A DNA stretch of 64,000 nt. Origin: Flabesymbios commensalis. Taxonomy: Eukaryota; Annelida; Polychaeta; Terebellida; Flabelligeridae. How positions within the stretch are numbered: the first letter of the stretch is position 1; every line of letters begins with the position of its first letter. Shown here piece by piece: positions 43,405-54,394 of the stretch. The position numbers and the translations under genes are program-made. The notes beneath the pieces are model-generated. The model worked only from the letters and a program-made list of their open reading frames with translations, was not told the DNA's origin and made no database searches. Where the stretch lies: NCBI GenBank assembly GCA_964017125.1, contig OZ024915.1, positions 72,670,032 to 72,734,031 on the forward strand, written 5' to 3'.

Positions 43405-44100
43405 TTTAACACTTTAAGCGCTATGCACGACCGCAACAGTCGTTTTTAATCCGTTTTGTTAGCCAATTATATCATTGTTATTGAGAACGAAATGTGGGCT
43501 TAAACATCAAGATTTTCAAATTTTGTACCCCTATTTGAACAATTATATCATTGTTATTGAGAACGAAATGTGGGCTTAAACATCAAGATTTACAAATTTT
43601 GTATCCCAATTTCAACAATTATATCATTGTTATTGAGAACGAAATGTGGGCTTAAACATCAAGATTTTCAAATTCTGTATCTCAATTTCAACAATTATAT
43701 CATTGTTATTGAGAACGAAATGTGGGCTTAAACATCAAGATTTACAAATTTTGTATCCCAATTTCAACAATTATATCATTGTTATTGAGAACGAAATGTG
43801 GGCTTAAACATCAAGATTTTCAAATTCTGTATCTCAATTTCAACAATTATATCATTGTTATTGAGAACGAAATGTGGGCTTAAACATCAAGATTTTCAAA
43901 TTCTGTATCTCAATTTCAACAATTATATCATTGTTATTGAGAAGGAAATGTGGGCTTAAACATCAAGATTTTCAAATTTTGTATCTCAATTTCAACAAAT
44001 GCGAGTAATTTTCACTCACTTGAAGGTGTGGGTCCCGGTAGCGAGACACAATTTTAAGTGGGTGAAAATCTAAATGAGATAACTTAGAGTGAAAAGGGTC
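43405..44100 (+). mobile_element. Family F MITE with a 7 x 76-bp internal expansion
   Basis: Left end AACACTTTAAGCGCTATGCA and CAGTCGTTTTTAATCCGTTT, right hairpin TTTTCACTCACTTGAAGGTG / TTTTAAGTGGGTGAAAATCT and end GAAAAGGGTCAAC. Between them, AATTATATCATTGTTATTGA starts at 43465, 43541, 43617, 43693, 43769, 43845 and 43921: seven exact 76-base periods. Confidence 0.95.
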
Positions 44101-44480
44101 AACATTATTTAATTATTGGGAGTGGCATGTATATGTCGTTGCCCCCTTTATACACATAATCCCACGACCTTATAGTTAACGGTAACGGGCTAACCGTAAT
44201 ACCCGTCTTTCCATCACGCAGCACCCTGATCTCAGACTGCTATCCATTAGTTAGGACACCAACTCCGTCTTAAAAAATAATTGGTCAATTTATTAGGCCT
44301 GAAGAGGGCTGGTTTTATACAATAGATCAAACTCTTCTTTTCCGTCGCTAATATTTTTTTATATCAATTGTTTCCTTTCTGTAAACTTATCTTTTTGCTT
44401 TACGTCGGACAAGCATGGCAATATCGCGACAGAAGGAAGCACGAAGGCGGGACTATTCCCTACTCTTATCGATAGACTTC
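44101..44480. other. No gene recognised
   Basis: Mixed sequence; nothing bounded by splice signals. Confidence 0.4.
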
Positions 44481-44483
44481 AGG

Positions 44484-44745
44484 AGTTCCCGGTCTCGGCG
44501 GTTTTAAAGAAACAAAAATGTTTCTTCCCCATCCACGTGTGAAAGTCAGTATTGTGGGGAGCCTCCGTGACCGAGAGGTAGCGTGCTCGGCCTCAGACCG
44601 CCAGGGTTCGAATTTCGAATCCTGTGTCTGGAGGACAGTGTCATCTCAATCATCTCACCATCCTCAGGAGTTTCTCCTGGCCCAGTTTAGCCTATATGTG
44701 CACAAAGGTGGCCTAAAACTCGATTCTTTTCATTTTATTTCAAGA
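44484..44745 (+). mobile_element. SINE, head 1 truncated
   Basis: Begins inside head 1 (CGGTCTCGGCGGTTTTAAAG) and is otherwise almost identical to 61217-61529 through the tail CTTTTCATTTTATTTC. Confidence 0.85.
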
Positions 44746-45360
44746 GTACTTTATAGTGCACAGAACCATACACAGCACTGCACACTCTATACCTTTGAAC
44801 AGTTTGAAGCACTGCATATGCACAACCACGAAGACGCTGGCTCACCCGCCGAGAATCGAACTCAGTACCTGTGAGCTTCTAGCCGCAACCGGAGCGAATA
44901 AACCATCGTGGCCATCCTGTATAGCTTTCAGATGTATTCGTTCTCACTGAACTACACCTGCCAATGACCAAAAAGGACATTTCTTTAGATTTGTCGGATA
45001 CGCATATAGCCAAGATGTTGCCTCAATTCAGATGGTTGAATCAAGAAATGTCAGTTGGAAACAACAAGAAAATCTCCAAACCAGCCTGGGGATGCAATTG
45101 CACCTAGTGACACTCCTCTGTTGTGAGGACACTTGCTCAGATCTCCAGGAAAATCTTAGATTGTGGAGATCAGATGATGGGGACAGTGGGTTATCATGGT
45201 TATTATAGTCAATGATGTCATGGCGATGTAAGACGGAGACAATGGCAATCCGTGGCTTGACCTTCACAGTTAGTTTAGTGCGTAGGAGATTTGTATTACC
45301 GTCATGCACTCGACAATGTCGAAAATAAGTCGTCCTTTTGCAATGGCAAACAAGATACCA
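44746..45360. other. No gene recognised; balanced composition
   Basis: Low repeat content. A minus-strand frame at 45028-45309 (93 residues) has no domain features and no splice context I trust. Confidence 0.4.
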
Positions 45361-46304
45361 CTTGTAATATCACCCAATTGTTACATCATTTGTGATATCA
45401 GTGTAAAGATATGCTATTTGTAATATCACACAATATAACATTTGTAATATTACATAATATATCATTTGTAATATTATACAACATACCATATGTATTATCA
45501 CATAATGTGCCATTTGTCATATCACACAATATATCATTTGTAATATCACACAATATACCATTTGTCATATCACACAATATACCATTTGTCATATCACACA
45601 ATATACCATTTGTCATATCACACAATATACCATTTGTCATATCACACAATATACCATTTGTCATATCACACAATATACCATTTGTAATATCACACGAGAT
45701 AGCATTTGTCATATCACACACTATACCATTTGTAATATCACACAATATACCATTTGTCATATCACACGAGATACCATTTGTAATATCACACAAGATACCA
45801 TTTGTAATATCACACAATATACCATTTGTAATATCACACAATATACCATTTGTCATATCACACAAGATACCATTTGTGATATCATACAATATACCATTTG
45901 TCATATCACACAATATACCATTTGTAATATCACACAATATACCATTTGTCATATCACACGAGATACCATTTGTAATATCACACAAGATACCATTTGTAAT
46001 ATCACATAATATACCATTTGTAATATCACACAATATATCAGTTGTCATATCACACAAGATACCATTTGTAATATCACACAATATACCATTTGTCATATCA
46101 CACATTATACCATTTGCCATATCACACAATATACCATTTGTATTATCACACAGTATATAATTTGTAATAGTACACAATATATCATTTGCAATAGTATACA
46201 ATATATCATTTGTAATATCATACAATATATACTATTTGTAATATTACACAATATACCATTTGTAATATTACACAAGATACCATTTTGGAATATCACACAA
46301 GACA
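45361..46304. repeat. 24-bp minisatellite, about 39 units
   Basis: Unit: ATACCATTTGTAATATCACA then CAAT, with GTAATA/GTCATA, CAATAT/CGAGAT/CAAGAT variants. 24 is a multiple of 3, so long frames persist on both strands: 249 codons of IPFVISHN repeats on + and 275 codons of GILCDITN/DMTN repeats on -. I read these as by-products. Confidence 0.97.
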
Positions 46305-46636
46305 CATATATGTTTTTTTTTTTTAAAGAAACCGAATTCGGAAATAATTTATCAAGGCAATATTGAAAACTGCGCGTTGATCGCCAAAATCATTGTAAAT
46401 CGTTTCGCAACGGCAAAAAAATATACAATGTGCAGCCCGATATAAATCCATAAAATGAAACCCGCCTATCGTTTCATTTTTTCCCACGAGGCTTCTAGAA
46501 AAGACATTTTTTCCAGCGCAGTGAGCCACATTTATGGCTTTTATCGATTCCTGATCCGTGATATATATCCGGTGATTTTACCAAGCCATCACACTGGATG
46601 TCGACTGTGACAACATCGCTAGAGAATGATCCCTGC
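46305..46636. other. No gene recognised
   Basis: T-run at the array edge, then single-copy-looking sequence. Confidence 0.4.
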
Positions 46637-46699
46637 AAATGGTTGGTTCAGTGGTGGGCCAGCGTTGTAAACGCTGGCCCACCACTGAACCAACCATTT
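46637..46699. repeat. Family A-like palindrome with perfect 30-bp arms
   Basis: AAATGGTTGGTTCAGTGGTG, GGCCAGCGTT, a GTA loop and the exact complement. The centre is that of family A; the CCCAGCAAAC termini are absent. Confidence 0.9.
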
Positions 46700-47219
46700 G
46701 TCCCCGCCCCTCGGTATGTTTCCATCGAGATTGAATCCCTATCGCATTATAAAGTAGGCCATTTCGGACTCTCACATCTCGGATCTTTGCCATTTCGGAC
46801 TCTCACGTCGCAGATCCTTGTTGATGCCCTGTCAACTTGACACATCTGCTCCCAGCAACTGGACGGATCAACCGATATATCAACCTTCTGCAGAAAAAGA
46901 AGTCGAAATACAATTTTTTACATCGTACTTTCACAGTTATTTTAGACCACCCTGTGAATAACAAATCGTTATGACATAGGCTTACATTTTTATCATGTCA
47001 TATATTCGAAGTATCATATATTTCAAAAATATCATGAACTGCTTTAACTTAGCCCGTTGCAGTTTTAATTTTAGATTCAGATTTTTTTCGCTGTATCTCG
47101 CTGGATACTAATGTAATCTGCACCTAAAGTACGATAGTGACGAGGCCCCAATACAGAAATGTGGAGCCTTATACAAAGATAACTACACGATATGTGCAGG
47201 TCTGCGGGGCAAGTTTGTG
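46700..47219. other. No gene recognised
   Basis: Short direct repeat CATTTCGGACTCTCACATCT / CATTTCGGACTCTCACGTCG with GGATCTTTGC / AGATCCTTG (46759 and 46790). Otherwise unassigned. Confidence 0.45.
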
Positions 47220-47410
47220 ATATAATGGCAAAAGTAAAACGAAATGAGTAATTAAACAGCAAGATTTGCAAATACTTTGTTCCCACAAATATGAGTATTT
47301 TTCACGTACTTGAAGTACCGCGAGACACAAGTCCAGGTGGAGGTTCTCCTGATCCAGTTTAGCCTATATGAACAAAGTTGGCCTAAAACCACATTCATTT
47401 ATTTTAATAT
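47220..47410 (+). mobile_element. Family F remnant fused to a SINE 3' end
   Basis: AATTAAACAGCAAGATTTGC, TATTTTTCACGTACTTGAAG and a broken hairpin, running at 47339 into GGAGGTTCTCCTGATCCAGT, TTAGCCTATATGAACAAAGT (SINE core end). Confidence 0.65.
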
Positions 47411-47557
47411 CATTCACTTTCTGTAACATCTAATTGTTATTTTTTACACTTTTTGTAATAATTTGACACTTTTTATAGGCCTACACTGTTTATTAATGCG
47501 CATGTCAGTTTCTATAACCTTTTATAATAGCAACATCGCAAGTCGTTGTTCACCGAT

Positions 47558-48020
47558 GTTTTAAAACACACCACTACATTATATTGTCCGACTACTACAT
47601 TCTAAGCCGGGAATGGAGGGTTATTGTTGACAGACCAATTATAATGGTAGTCATATGGTATTAAAGTCAGTCAGGTGTGAACGAGCTGTTGGTTATGAGA
47701 GATCCTCATTATGGTCAGATAAGTTATACCCGCCGTCAGATTATTAACTTACATCGCATGTTTTTCGCCGATTTCTCAGTCAATTCTCAACCGATTTTGG
47801 CCTCGACCCATTTCACGGCTAAGAAAACACACCACACAATTATCATGGTAGGCTTATGGACCTATAATCAGTCAGGTGTGACCGAGCAGTTGATTATGAG
47901 GGATCCTCATTATGATCAGATGTGTTTTCAGTCAGTTAAAACCCTCGGTGCTCTACATTCTTAGCTGTAAAAAAGGCCTCGATCTGTCTTTGGCCTCGAC
48001 CCTTTTCACAGCTAAGAATG
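47558..48020 (+). mobile_element. Two family H copies around a short insert
   Basis: 47558-47725 (TTTAAAACACACCACTACAT, GTCCGACTACTACATTCTAA, TTATGAGAGATCCTCATTAT) and 47826-48020 (AGAAAACACACCACACAATT ... CTACATTCTTAGCTGTAAAA ... TTTTCACAGCTAAGAATG). Between is a piece resembling a family M arm (GTTTTTCGCCGATTTCTCAG). Confidence 0.7.
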
Positions 48021-48124
48021 CTTCAGAGTAAGTGGAATGTTATTCCGCTTCGGGGTTCAAATACACACATAGGACTGAAATTGTACAAGACGGGTCGCAA
48101 ATTACCATAATTACCCGACCAAAC

Positions 48125-48300
48125 ACACTATATTACCTCCGCCAGAAAGGTTATGTTTTTGGTCTCGCTGGTTGATCTGTCTGCCTGTCTGTTGGTCTGT
48201 GGGGTTACTTAAAATAAATGAACGGATTAGGTGTGTCTCGGACCAAGGAACAATCCATTCAATTAGAGGATGATCCAGATCCAGGATCCGGACTACTGTG
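48125..48300 (+). mobile_element. CCTCCGCCAGAAAGGTTATG dispersed repeat fragment
   Basis: CCTCCGCCAGAAAGGTTATG, TTTTTGGTCTCGCTGGTTGA, TCTGTCTGCCTGTCTGTTGG and GATGATCCAGATCCAGGATC match the layout of a dispersed repeat I recall from fish and marine-invertebrate genomes (CCTCCGCCAAGGAGGTTATG ... GATCCGGATC). Family name not certain. Confidence 0.45.
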
Positions 48301-48351
48301 GAAGTTTGCATTGACCGTCTAGTTACTAATGCTATCGTAATAGAGCTTTAA

Positions 48352-48612
48352 ACCCTTATCATACATAAAGCTTAAAGCGCTATATATTTTTTTTAAAACC
48401 ATGGAGACCAAAGGGTTTTTTTTAATCCGAAATCATCATAAATGGCTTAGTTAGGTCTTTCTGATTCACTTGAATACCTATGTTATGGGTCTACGACCAT
48501 TAGAAATATTTATAGTCCTACGGTGCGGGGATCGACTTTAGTCGTCAGAATCAGACGTCTACAGACGGCTGATTCTGACGACTAAAGTCGATCCCCGCAC
48601 TGTAAGGGTTAA
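48352..48612 (+). mobile_element. Family B MITE, near complete, TTAA right end
   Basis: AAAACCATGGAGACCAAAGG, ATGGCTTAGTTAGGTCTTTC, core ACGTCTACAGACGG flanked by AGTCGTCAGAATC arms, end CCGCACTGTAAGGGTTAA. Confidence 0.9.
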
Positions 48613-48826
48613 TTATTTTATTTAATTTTTTAACCACTTGAAGTTGTGTCTCGCTACCGCGACCCACAATTTCATGTGGGTGAAAATTCCTCATATTTGT
48701 TTTTTTTAGCATAAATATTTGCAAATATTGATGTTTGGACACACATTTCATTCCCAATAACAGTGATTTGATCGACGAATAAACAGATTAAAAACAACAC
48801 TAGTCGTGATCAGGATACGGGTTAAA
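48609..48826 (-). mobile_element. Family F MITE
   Basis: Shares the TTAA with the preceding family B copy. AACCACTTGAAGTTGTGTCT, CGCTACCGCGACCCACAATT, then the interior (AAATATTTGCAAATATTGAT) and left end (AACAACACTAGTCGTGATCA). Confidence 0.8.
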
Positions 48827-48859
48827 ACACAGACATTCACAATGTATAGCTTGACCTTA

Positions 48860-49359
48860 AAGCTAAGTACGACTGTTGTCGTTTTTAGTCAATTTTATTA
48901 GAAAGTTTAAATCACAGTTATTGGAAATGAAAGTAGAAACATAACACAATTCCATGTGATTAATAATTCCAATCACTACACATTCAACAATTGGTCGACA
49001 GCCACATTTCTTTCACTGCAATCATGCAAGCGTGATAGTCCGAAAATAAACGAAGGCCTGTAATGTTGATAATAATAAAAAATAATAATAATAATCGTAC
49101 TTTTTTTATCTGAAGGGTTTCTTATTTTTAGTTCCATAAGACGATAATTGTTTGGATGAGACCCAACCAGATATATTTATATACACCTGAGTGAATTGAA
49201 GTAAAACAAATGCGTGTGAAGCGTGTGATCTATATCGAGGTATAGTAACGTTGAGAGGTTGTAAACATGATTTTTTCTTCCGCACGACATTTATTCCCAA
49301 GTTTCTATCTTTATTAATACGTATCCTGCTGTACACCAGTTTTAACACAAATACAATGC
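48860..49359. other. Family F left-half fragment, then nothing
   Basis: 48863-48945 matches family F (GACTGTTGTCGTTTTTAGTC, TTTAAATCACAGTTATTGGA). 49071-49096 is an AATAAT repeat. No gene seen. Confidence 0.5.
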
Positions 49360-49808
49360 AATTGATTTATAGACGTGTGATTCTGACGTCTAAAGTCGAT
49401 CCCCGCACTGAAAGAGTAAACTATTTATAATGGCCGTGGATCCTTAACATAGGTATTCAAATGCAGCGGAAAGAGCTGACTAAGACATTTATGATGATTT
49501 CTAATTAACCCTTTTAGCGCCGGGACCGACTTTATTCGTCAGAATCTGACGTCTGTAGACGTCAGATTCTGACGACTAAAGTCGATCCCCGCACTGTAAG
49601 AGTGAAAGTATTTATGATGGCCGTGGACCAATAACATAGGTATTCAAATGAATCGGAAAGAGCTAACTAAGACAGTCGTCATGATTTAAAATCGTAGAAA
49701 AACCCTTTGGTCACCAAGGTTTTCATAAAAAAAATCAGCGCTTTAAGGGTTAAAAAAAACTTTGGTCCCCATGGCTTATGCAAAAATATTACAGCGTTTC
49801 AAGGGTCA
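49360..49808 (-). mobile_element. Family B MITE interrupted by a second family B MITE
   Basis: Outer copy: 49360-49504 (TGACGTCTAAAGTCGATCCC ... ATTTATGATGATTTCTAA) resumes at 49754-49808 (AACTTTGGTCCCCATGGCTT ... GCGTTTCAAGGGTCAA). The join point in the family is TTAA-like and the inner copy is bounded by TTAA on both sides. Confidence 0.9.
49505..49753 (-). mobile_element. Family B MITE, intact, nested
   Basis: TTAACCCTTTTAGCGCCGGG at left, AGCGCTTTAAGGGTTAA at right, full core TCTGACGTCTGTAGACGTCA, GTGGACCAATAACATAGGTA and the CCCTTTGGTCACCAAGGTTT segment. 249 bp including both TTAA. Confidence 0.95.
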
Positions 49809-49855
49809 ATGCTGGGAAAAGCGTTAGAAACAAACGACGTATAAGGGCTAACCCT

Positions 49856-50001
49856 TTAACCGCCAAATCATTTAATTTGAACCTACTTGAAGTTGTTGAT
49901 CGGTTTTGAAATGTTGTTGATTGGTGTCAAGTTTTAGCGGGTATTTTTTGTGCTGATAAAAAAATTAAAATATATAATCGAGACCGGTGGTTAAAGGGTT
50001 A
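49856..50001 (-). mobile_element. Family F variant lacking the hairpin arm
   Basis: Ends TAACCCTTTAACCGCCAAAT and CCGGTGGTTAAAGGGTTAA are those of 50563-50799 and 60648-60886. Only ACTTGAAGTTGTTGATCGG remains of the hairpin. Confidence 0.75.
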
Positions 50002-50562
50002 AACTATTAAAATTATCTGGTTCAAATGAAAACGCTTAAAATAGCCTTTTCAAGTTGTAATTCTTGCCCCATAATTGATATTTATTTGACATGTCCAGTC
50101 TTTAGATATTAATTCGTAACCTATTTATTAGCTCCAATTCCTAAATGTCGTGTTTTATTTCACTTCATGACATATTTCAAATTAAGCCCAAATCAACCGT
50201 AGATTGAAACAATCATTACATGCAGAAATTGCAGAACTATAAAGCCTCTTCTGGCTGCGGTGGCAGATACATAAGAGCTGAACCAGAATCACGAGTGAAT
50301 ACAGTAACGTTTTGCCAAGTCTTGGGCAGCGAGGCAGAAATCTGTGGTAGTTGATCCCCCAATTACCAGTGGCTCAGCTACTGATCGTTTTATGAGGAGC
50401 CTCTGAACTTTACCAAATGCCTAATTGCAGCCCTCGAATAAGAGAGTGCTGTGTTTTTGCGGTGGAGATGCCTTTTTATGGCGACGTGAATTTGATTGTC
50501 ATCCCTCAAGCCGATCTACCGTGCTCACTACAACCCTTTCGCTGCTGAAATTATTTCAATTC
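50002..50562. other. No gene recognised
   Basis: AT-rich, then a balanced stretch (50220-50540) with no exon signal. Confidence 0.4.
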
Positions 50563-50799
50563 AACCCTTTAACCGCCGGTGCCGCATATTCGAGTTTTCA
50601 TTTTTTATTAGCACATTAAGTACCACTTTTTAAACATGTTAAAGATAAAATGTTACATCAATCAATATATGAAAACAGTTGACCTCCATCTTGTCAAATA
50701 TGAATAATTTTCACTCACTTGAAGTTGTGGATCGCGTCAGCGAGACACAATTTCAAGTGGGTGAAAATTCAAATTGAATAATTCGGCGGTTAAAGGGTT
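50563..50799 (+). mobile_element. Family F variant, full length
   Basis: AACCCTTTAACCGCCGGTGC at left, GGCGGTTAAAGGGTTA at right, hairpin TTTTCACTCACTTGAAGTTG / CAATTTCAAGTGGGTGAAAA around GGATCGCGTCAGCGAGA. Confidence 0.88.
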
Positions 50800-50879
50800 A
50801 GCTGAAAACAATATTTCTATTTACAAAAAAATGGACTTTTTTTTGGATTCCTGATTTGACTTTTTTATTAACTCGGCAT

Positions 50880-51248
50880 CTAATGTACTTTAATCCCTTA
50901 TAAATCCTTGCATTTTTTTCATATAAACCATGGAGAACAAAGTTTTTTCTCTTTTTTTTTATTTTTTGCTTGCATGTAACTCACCATCTAATGTACTCCA
51001 ACCCTTAATAAAGTGCTGAAATATTTAAATATAAACCATAGACACCAAAGGTTTTTTTTCAATTAGAAATCATCATAATTGTCAGTTCTATCCACTTCAT
51101 TTGAATACTTATGGTATATGGGTCTACGGCCATTATAATGTATATATCTAAATTTTACAGCGCGGGAATCGACTTTATACGTCAGATTCTGACGTCTACA
51201 GACGTCAGATTCTGACGTATAAAGTCGATACCCGCGCTGTAAGGGTTA
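50880..51248 (+). mobile_element. Family B MITE with duplicated left end
   Basis: CATCTAATGTACTTTAATCC (50878) and CATCTAATGTACTCCAACCC (50990) begin two left ends. The second continues through ACCATAGACACCAAAGG, core CTGACGTCTACAGACGTCAG and GCGCTGTAAGGGTTAA at 51248. Confidence 0.85.
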
Positions 51249-51388
51249 AACCTTGCGGGACCATACTTGGTACCAAGATTAAAAACAAACTAAAATGCAT
51301 CTGAAATGGAACGATTATTGTGTTAAATGCTGCGTAGTAAATAAAATATTTGCATTACAGATGTGTCTATTTCTCATAAAGATAGATA

Positions 51389-51450
51389 TTTTTCATCATA
51401 AGAAGCTGGAAATCGCGTTGCAATTCCGGCTTCGAATGGTGGAAAATAGG
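51389..51450. mobile_element. Family E hairpin
   Basis: TTTTTCATCATAAGAAGCTG, GAAATCGCGTTGCAATTCC, GGCTTCGAATGGTGGAAAA. Confidence 0.65.
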
Positions 51451-51649
51451 AAAAAATATTCAACAGGAACATGATTATCCCTCTATTTATGGTTTCGATT
51501 TTCATTCTAATATTTTCATAGTGATTATGCCAAGTGAATGGTTTCTAATTATATTAAATTGTCCATGCTCCAGACTACAGCATTGGGCCGATAGCAGAAT
51601 AACAACTTAAGGTGATAATTGATAGCAATGTAAGCAATGTAAACCGTGT

Positions 51650-51740
51650 TGAAACTGCCCAGTCCCGGATCGAACCACCGACCCTGGCATCGAGATGCCT
51701 GAGCGCTACAAATCCAGCCAAAGGGGCGACTCATCGGCCA
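51650..51740 (-). mobile_element. tRNA-derived fragment (different SINE head)
   Basis: On the minus strand: TTTGGCTGGATTTGTAGCGC, TCAGGCATCTCGATGCCAGG, GTCGGTGGTTCGATCCGGGA. The A-box-like and B-box motifs are at tRNA spacing, but the anticodon arm is not canonical, so this is a tRNA pseudogene or another SINE head, not a working tRNA. Confidence 0.55.
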
Positions 51741-51817
51741 GAGTAGTAATCACTCCAGTCCGCCATGCACATACCCGGCAACAGTAATTTATGCTACGTT
51801 ATACATAGGGTGAAATA

Positions 51818-51912
51818 TTTTTCTTCATTTGAAGCAGGAAATTGTGTCAGCAATCCCAGCTTCAAATAAATGAAAAATAGAATGAAGCATTTCAGCAGCA
51901 CACGAGTTAAAG
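51818..51912. mobile_element. Family E hairpin and right end
   Basis: TTTTTCTTCATTTGAAGCAG, GAAATTGTGTCAGCAATCCC, AGCTTCAAATAAATGAAAAA, then CAGCACACGAGTTAAAGG. Confidence 0.65.
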
Positions 51913-52207
51913 GTGTAGTCAACTGTCAAAATGCGCGGGACAAGGGTCCCCAGAAGGCAATAGTGCCCGTGGGTAGGCCAAGGCCCTATTCAATAATAAT
52001 AGTAAATATGCGTTTCATACCCAAAGTCTCATTAAGAGCAAGTTCTCAAATCACAGCAAGTTCATATATACTTGAGCTACATCTATGAGGTAATAATTCA
52101 AAGCCCTTGTCTTTTGCCCCTACTTGGTCGCCTACTTGCAAACAAACTGACTGTATTACTGCGGGGATTTGGAAACTGCTTGACCCCCAAGCTTGAATGT
52201 ATTGTCA

Positions 52208-52314
52208 CCCAGTAAACACAGAACATTTGTATGACTTTATGCAATGTTGGACCAACGTCGAAGACGTTGGGCCTACATTGCATAAATGTCATACAAATGT
52301 CTTGCGTTTGCTGG
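52208..52314. mobile_element. Family A MITE, intact, CA duplication
   Basis: CCCAGTAAACACAGAACATT at left, TTGCGTTTGCTGGG at right, inner arms ATGCAATGTTGGACCAACG and CGTTGGGCCTACATTGCAT around TCGAAGA. CA on both sides. Confidence 0.92.
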
Positions 52315-52339
52315 GCAGGAGAACTTTCTCTCAAACATT

Positions 52340-52432
52340 GCACATTTAACTAATGTTGGTTGAATGTTGGGCCAGCGTCGCAGACGTTGGCCTAACATTA
52401 AAACAGCATTGGATCAATGTCTCGTTTAAGTA
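52340..52432. mobile_element. Family A MITE
   Basis: TAATGTTGGTTGAATGTTGG, GCCAGCGTCGCAGACGTTGG, end GGATCAATGTCTCGTTTAAG. 26 bp from the preceding copy. Confidence 0.75.
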
Positions 52433-53320
52433 GTATCTTGTAATCAGTTCAGTTGCTATATTAATGCCGTCAATCTGTACTCAATAGGCTACTGTTGGCC
52501 TACACTTGACCGTCCCAGGCATGCGCGTTTTAAAGCTGAATGATTCTTTAAAAGATATAAAGTTTTGCTGGCTCGCTGCCGATGTATGGCATTCATACCC
52601 CCTACAGTTAGAGTTAGAATCTAGAGGACGGTCACCAGTAAGCCAAACAAACTACGGCAACCCGCAAGGCTCTTTGCGGTGTCGTTAATCAAAAACCTCA
52701 TTGGTTTTTATGCCCGATACCAGTGGAGAACAAATCTCAGAGGCAATTAGAAGGAATGAAATTAGTGTTTCCCTGCCGAATAACCATTTCCTACGCATTC
52801 TCAGTCCTGTTTCAGAACCATACACAACAGCGTGGTCTGATGTTTATACGCTTGAAAAGCTGCGATCATACTATAAACTATCATCGTAGCGCCGAAATGC
52901 TAGCTTTCTTGTTTATGAATTTTGTATAGTTTTCTATAAGGTGCATTGAGTGAATTTTATTACAGCGACATGACTTTCTGTTTATCAAACTGCCGCGGTT
53001 TGTGTTAATTATCTTACGTAGTCCTAATTTACTTACCTCTGGTAAACAGGTAAATGTGTGAGTGGCACATTTGAAATAGGCCTATATTTTAAGAAATGTT
53101 TAAAATAAATGTTTAATAATTATTGCAGCAATTCCAAATACATATTAAAATAACATTTTTATATGATACGATTTAATACAATTCAGTTCTTTTGTAGCGT
53201 CCAAGTCCTCGGAGACCCGAGCCCAGAGGCGCTGTATAAACGGCCGTTAACACTATGGTTTCCGGGTTTGAGTGAGGTGGTCGTCAGCTCTGTGCGGTAC
53301 CCATATGAGTTAGGGGAGGG
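52433..53320. other. Unassigned; small open frames without support
   Basis: Frames at 52506-52688, 52701-52889 and 52723-52929 (60-68 residues) overlap each other and show no family motif or consistent splice context. Remainder AT-rich. Confidence 0.4.
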
Positions 53321-53324
53321 GTGC

Positions 53325-53533
53325 CCTAACTCTTACAACGCGAAAATTAGTTTGTATGAAGCATGAAGACCAAAGGGTTTTGTCAATTTGAAATCATCAT
53401 GAATGGCTTAGTTAGTTCTTTCCGCTTATTTTGAATACCTATATTATGGGTCTACGGCCATACATTTTTTCATCGCGGGGATCGCCTTTAGACGTCAGAT
53501 TCTGACATCTAAAGGCGATCTCCGAGCTGAAAG
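53325..53533 (+). mobile_element. Family B MITE, shortened core
   Basis: AACTCTTACAACGCGAAAAT, GAAGACCAAAGGGTTTTGTC, ATGGCTTAGTTAGTTCTTTC, core GACGTCAGATTCTGACATC only, end GAGCTGAAAGGG. Confidence 0.8.
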
Positions 53534-54103
53534 GGCGTGTTAAAGCGTGTTAAAGTCACGTCTAAACTGTAGAAACTTTCGTTTTTAAACTCGATTTTTA
53601 TATAAGAGAATTTTATGTAGATGACGGACAAACAAAGGAAGCAGCAAATCTGTCATTCTGTAAAATGATATCAATATCTGATTTTTAACACGTCTCAAAC
53701 TTCGTTGAAACAGATAATCTCACATATCAGTCATATCATGAATACGTTACTTCGAGCAATACGTTTTCACTGTAATACGTTCGACATAGTTTCGTTTAAA
53801 AATAAATAAACACCAATAGCCAGCCACACGTCAAACATCTGTTTTCTATAGTGATGATGGACAACAGTGATCTATTTTTATGGTTACCACATTCTCTGAA
53901 ATTCCATCAGACACGACGATGGCCCAGCATAAAGCCGTCACTGGGTTGACATTGTATCTACTATGTAGATAAACCCATGGCCACACAGAATCATACAATA
54001 CGAGTTATTACGTTTCTCCTGATTTATTAATCCTCGGCTCTGATGTTGGTGAATATTTGCGAGCTGTATTCAAGCCAGGATTTATCTGTATCTATAACGT
54101 TCC
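53534..54103. other. No gene; one family A remnant
   Basis: 53916-53950 (GATGGCCCAGCATAAAGCCG) is a decayed family A right half. Remainder AT-rich. Confidence 0.4.
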
Positions 54104-54111
54104 CAACAAAC

Positions 54112-54211
54112 ACGAGACGTTCACCTAATGTTGGTTGATTGTTGGGCCAGCGTCGCAGACGGCGGGCCAACATTGAACCAACATTGGGTGAATGTCTCGT
54201 GTTTCCTTGGT
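54112..54211. mobile_element. Family A MITE, intact, TT duplication
   Basis: CCCAACAAACACGAGACGTT at left, AATGTCTCGTGTTTCCTTGG at right, inner CCTAATGTTGGTTGATTGTT and TTGAACCAACATTGGG around GCGTCGCAGACGGC. TT on both sides. Confidence 0.9.
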
Positions 54212-54394
54212 TATTATTTGGTTGCCATTTATATGTATATAAGAAATATATAACGAAATCGATCAATTTGGGGAGGAGGTTTCACGCAGCTTTAATTTGA
54301 TGTTAATACTTTGATGCAGTTATTTCCTCGTCCATGCATCTTAACCTCGGTCATATGTGAATACAGTATTTTCGTTTACTATATGTGTCTAGCA

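Noticed and set aside
44518-44874. 118-codon frame (also 12962-13381 and 61162-61617)
   Set aside because: All three are translations of the same SINE.
45398-46225. 275-residue minus-strand frame and 249-residue plus-strand frame
   Set aside because: Both come from the 24-bp satellite. Opposite-strand frames of similar length in a simple array argue against coding.
52506-52929. Three overlapping frames of 60-68 codons
   Set aside because: They overlap in different frames, match no family I know and have no convincing splice context.
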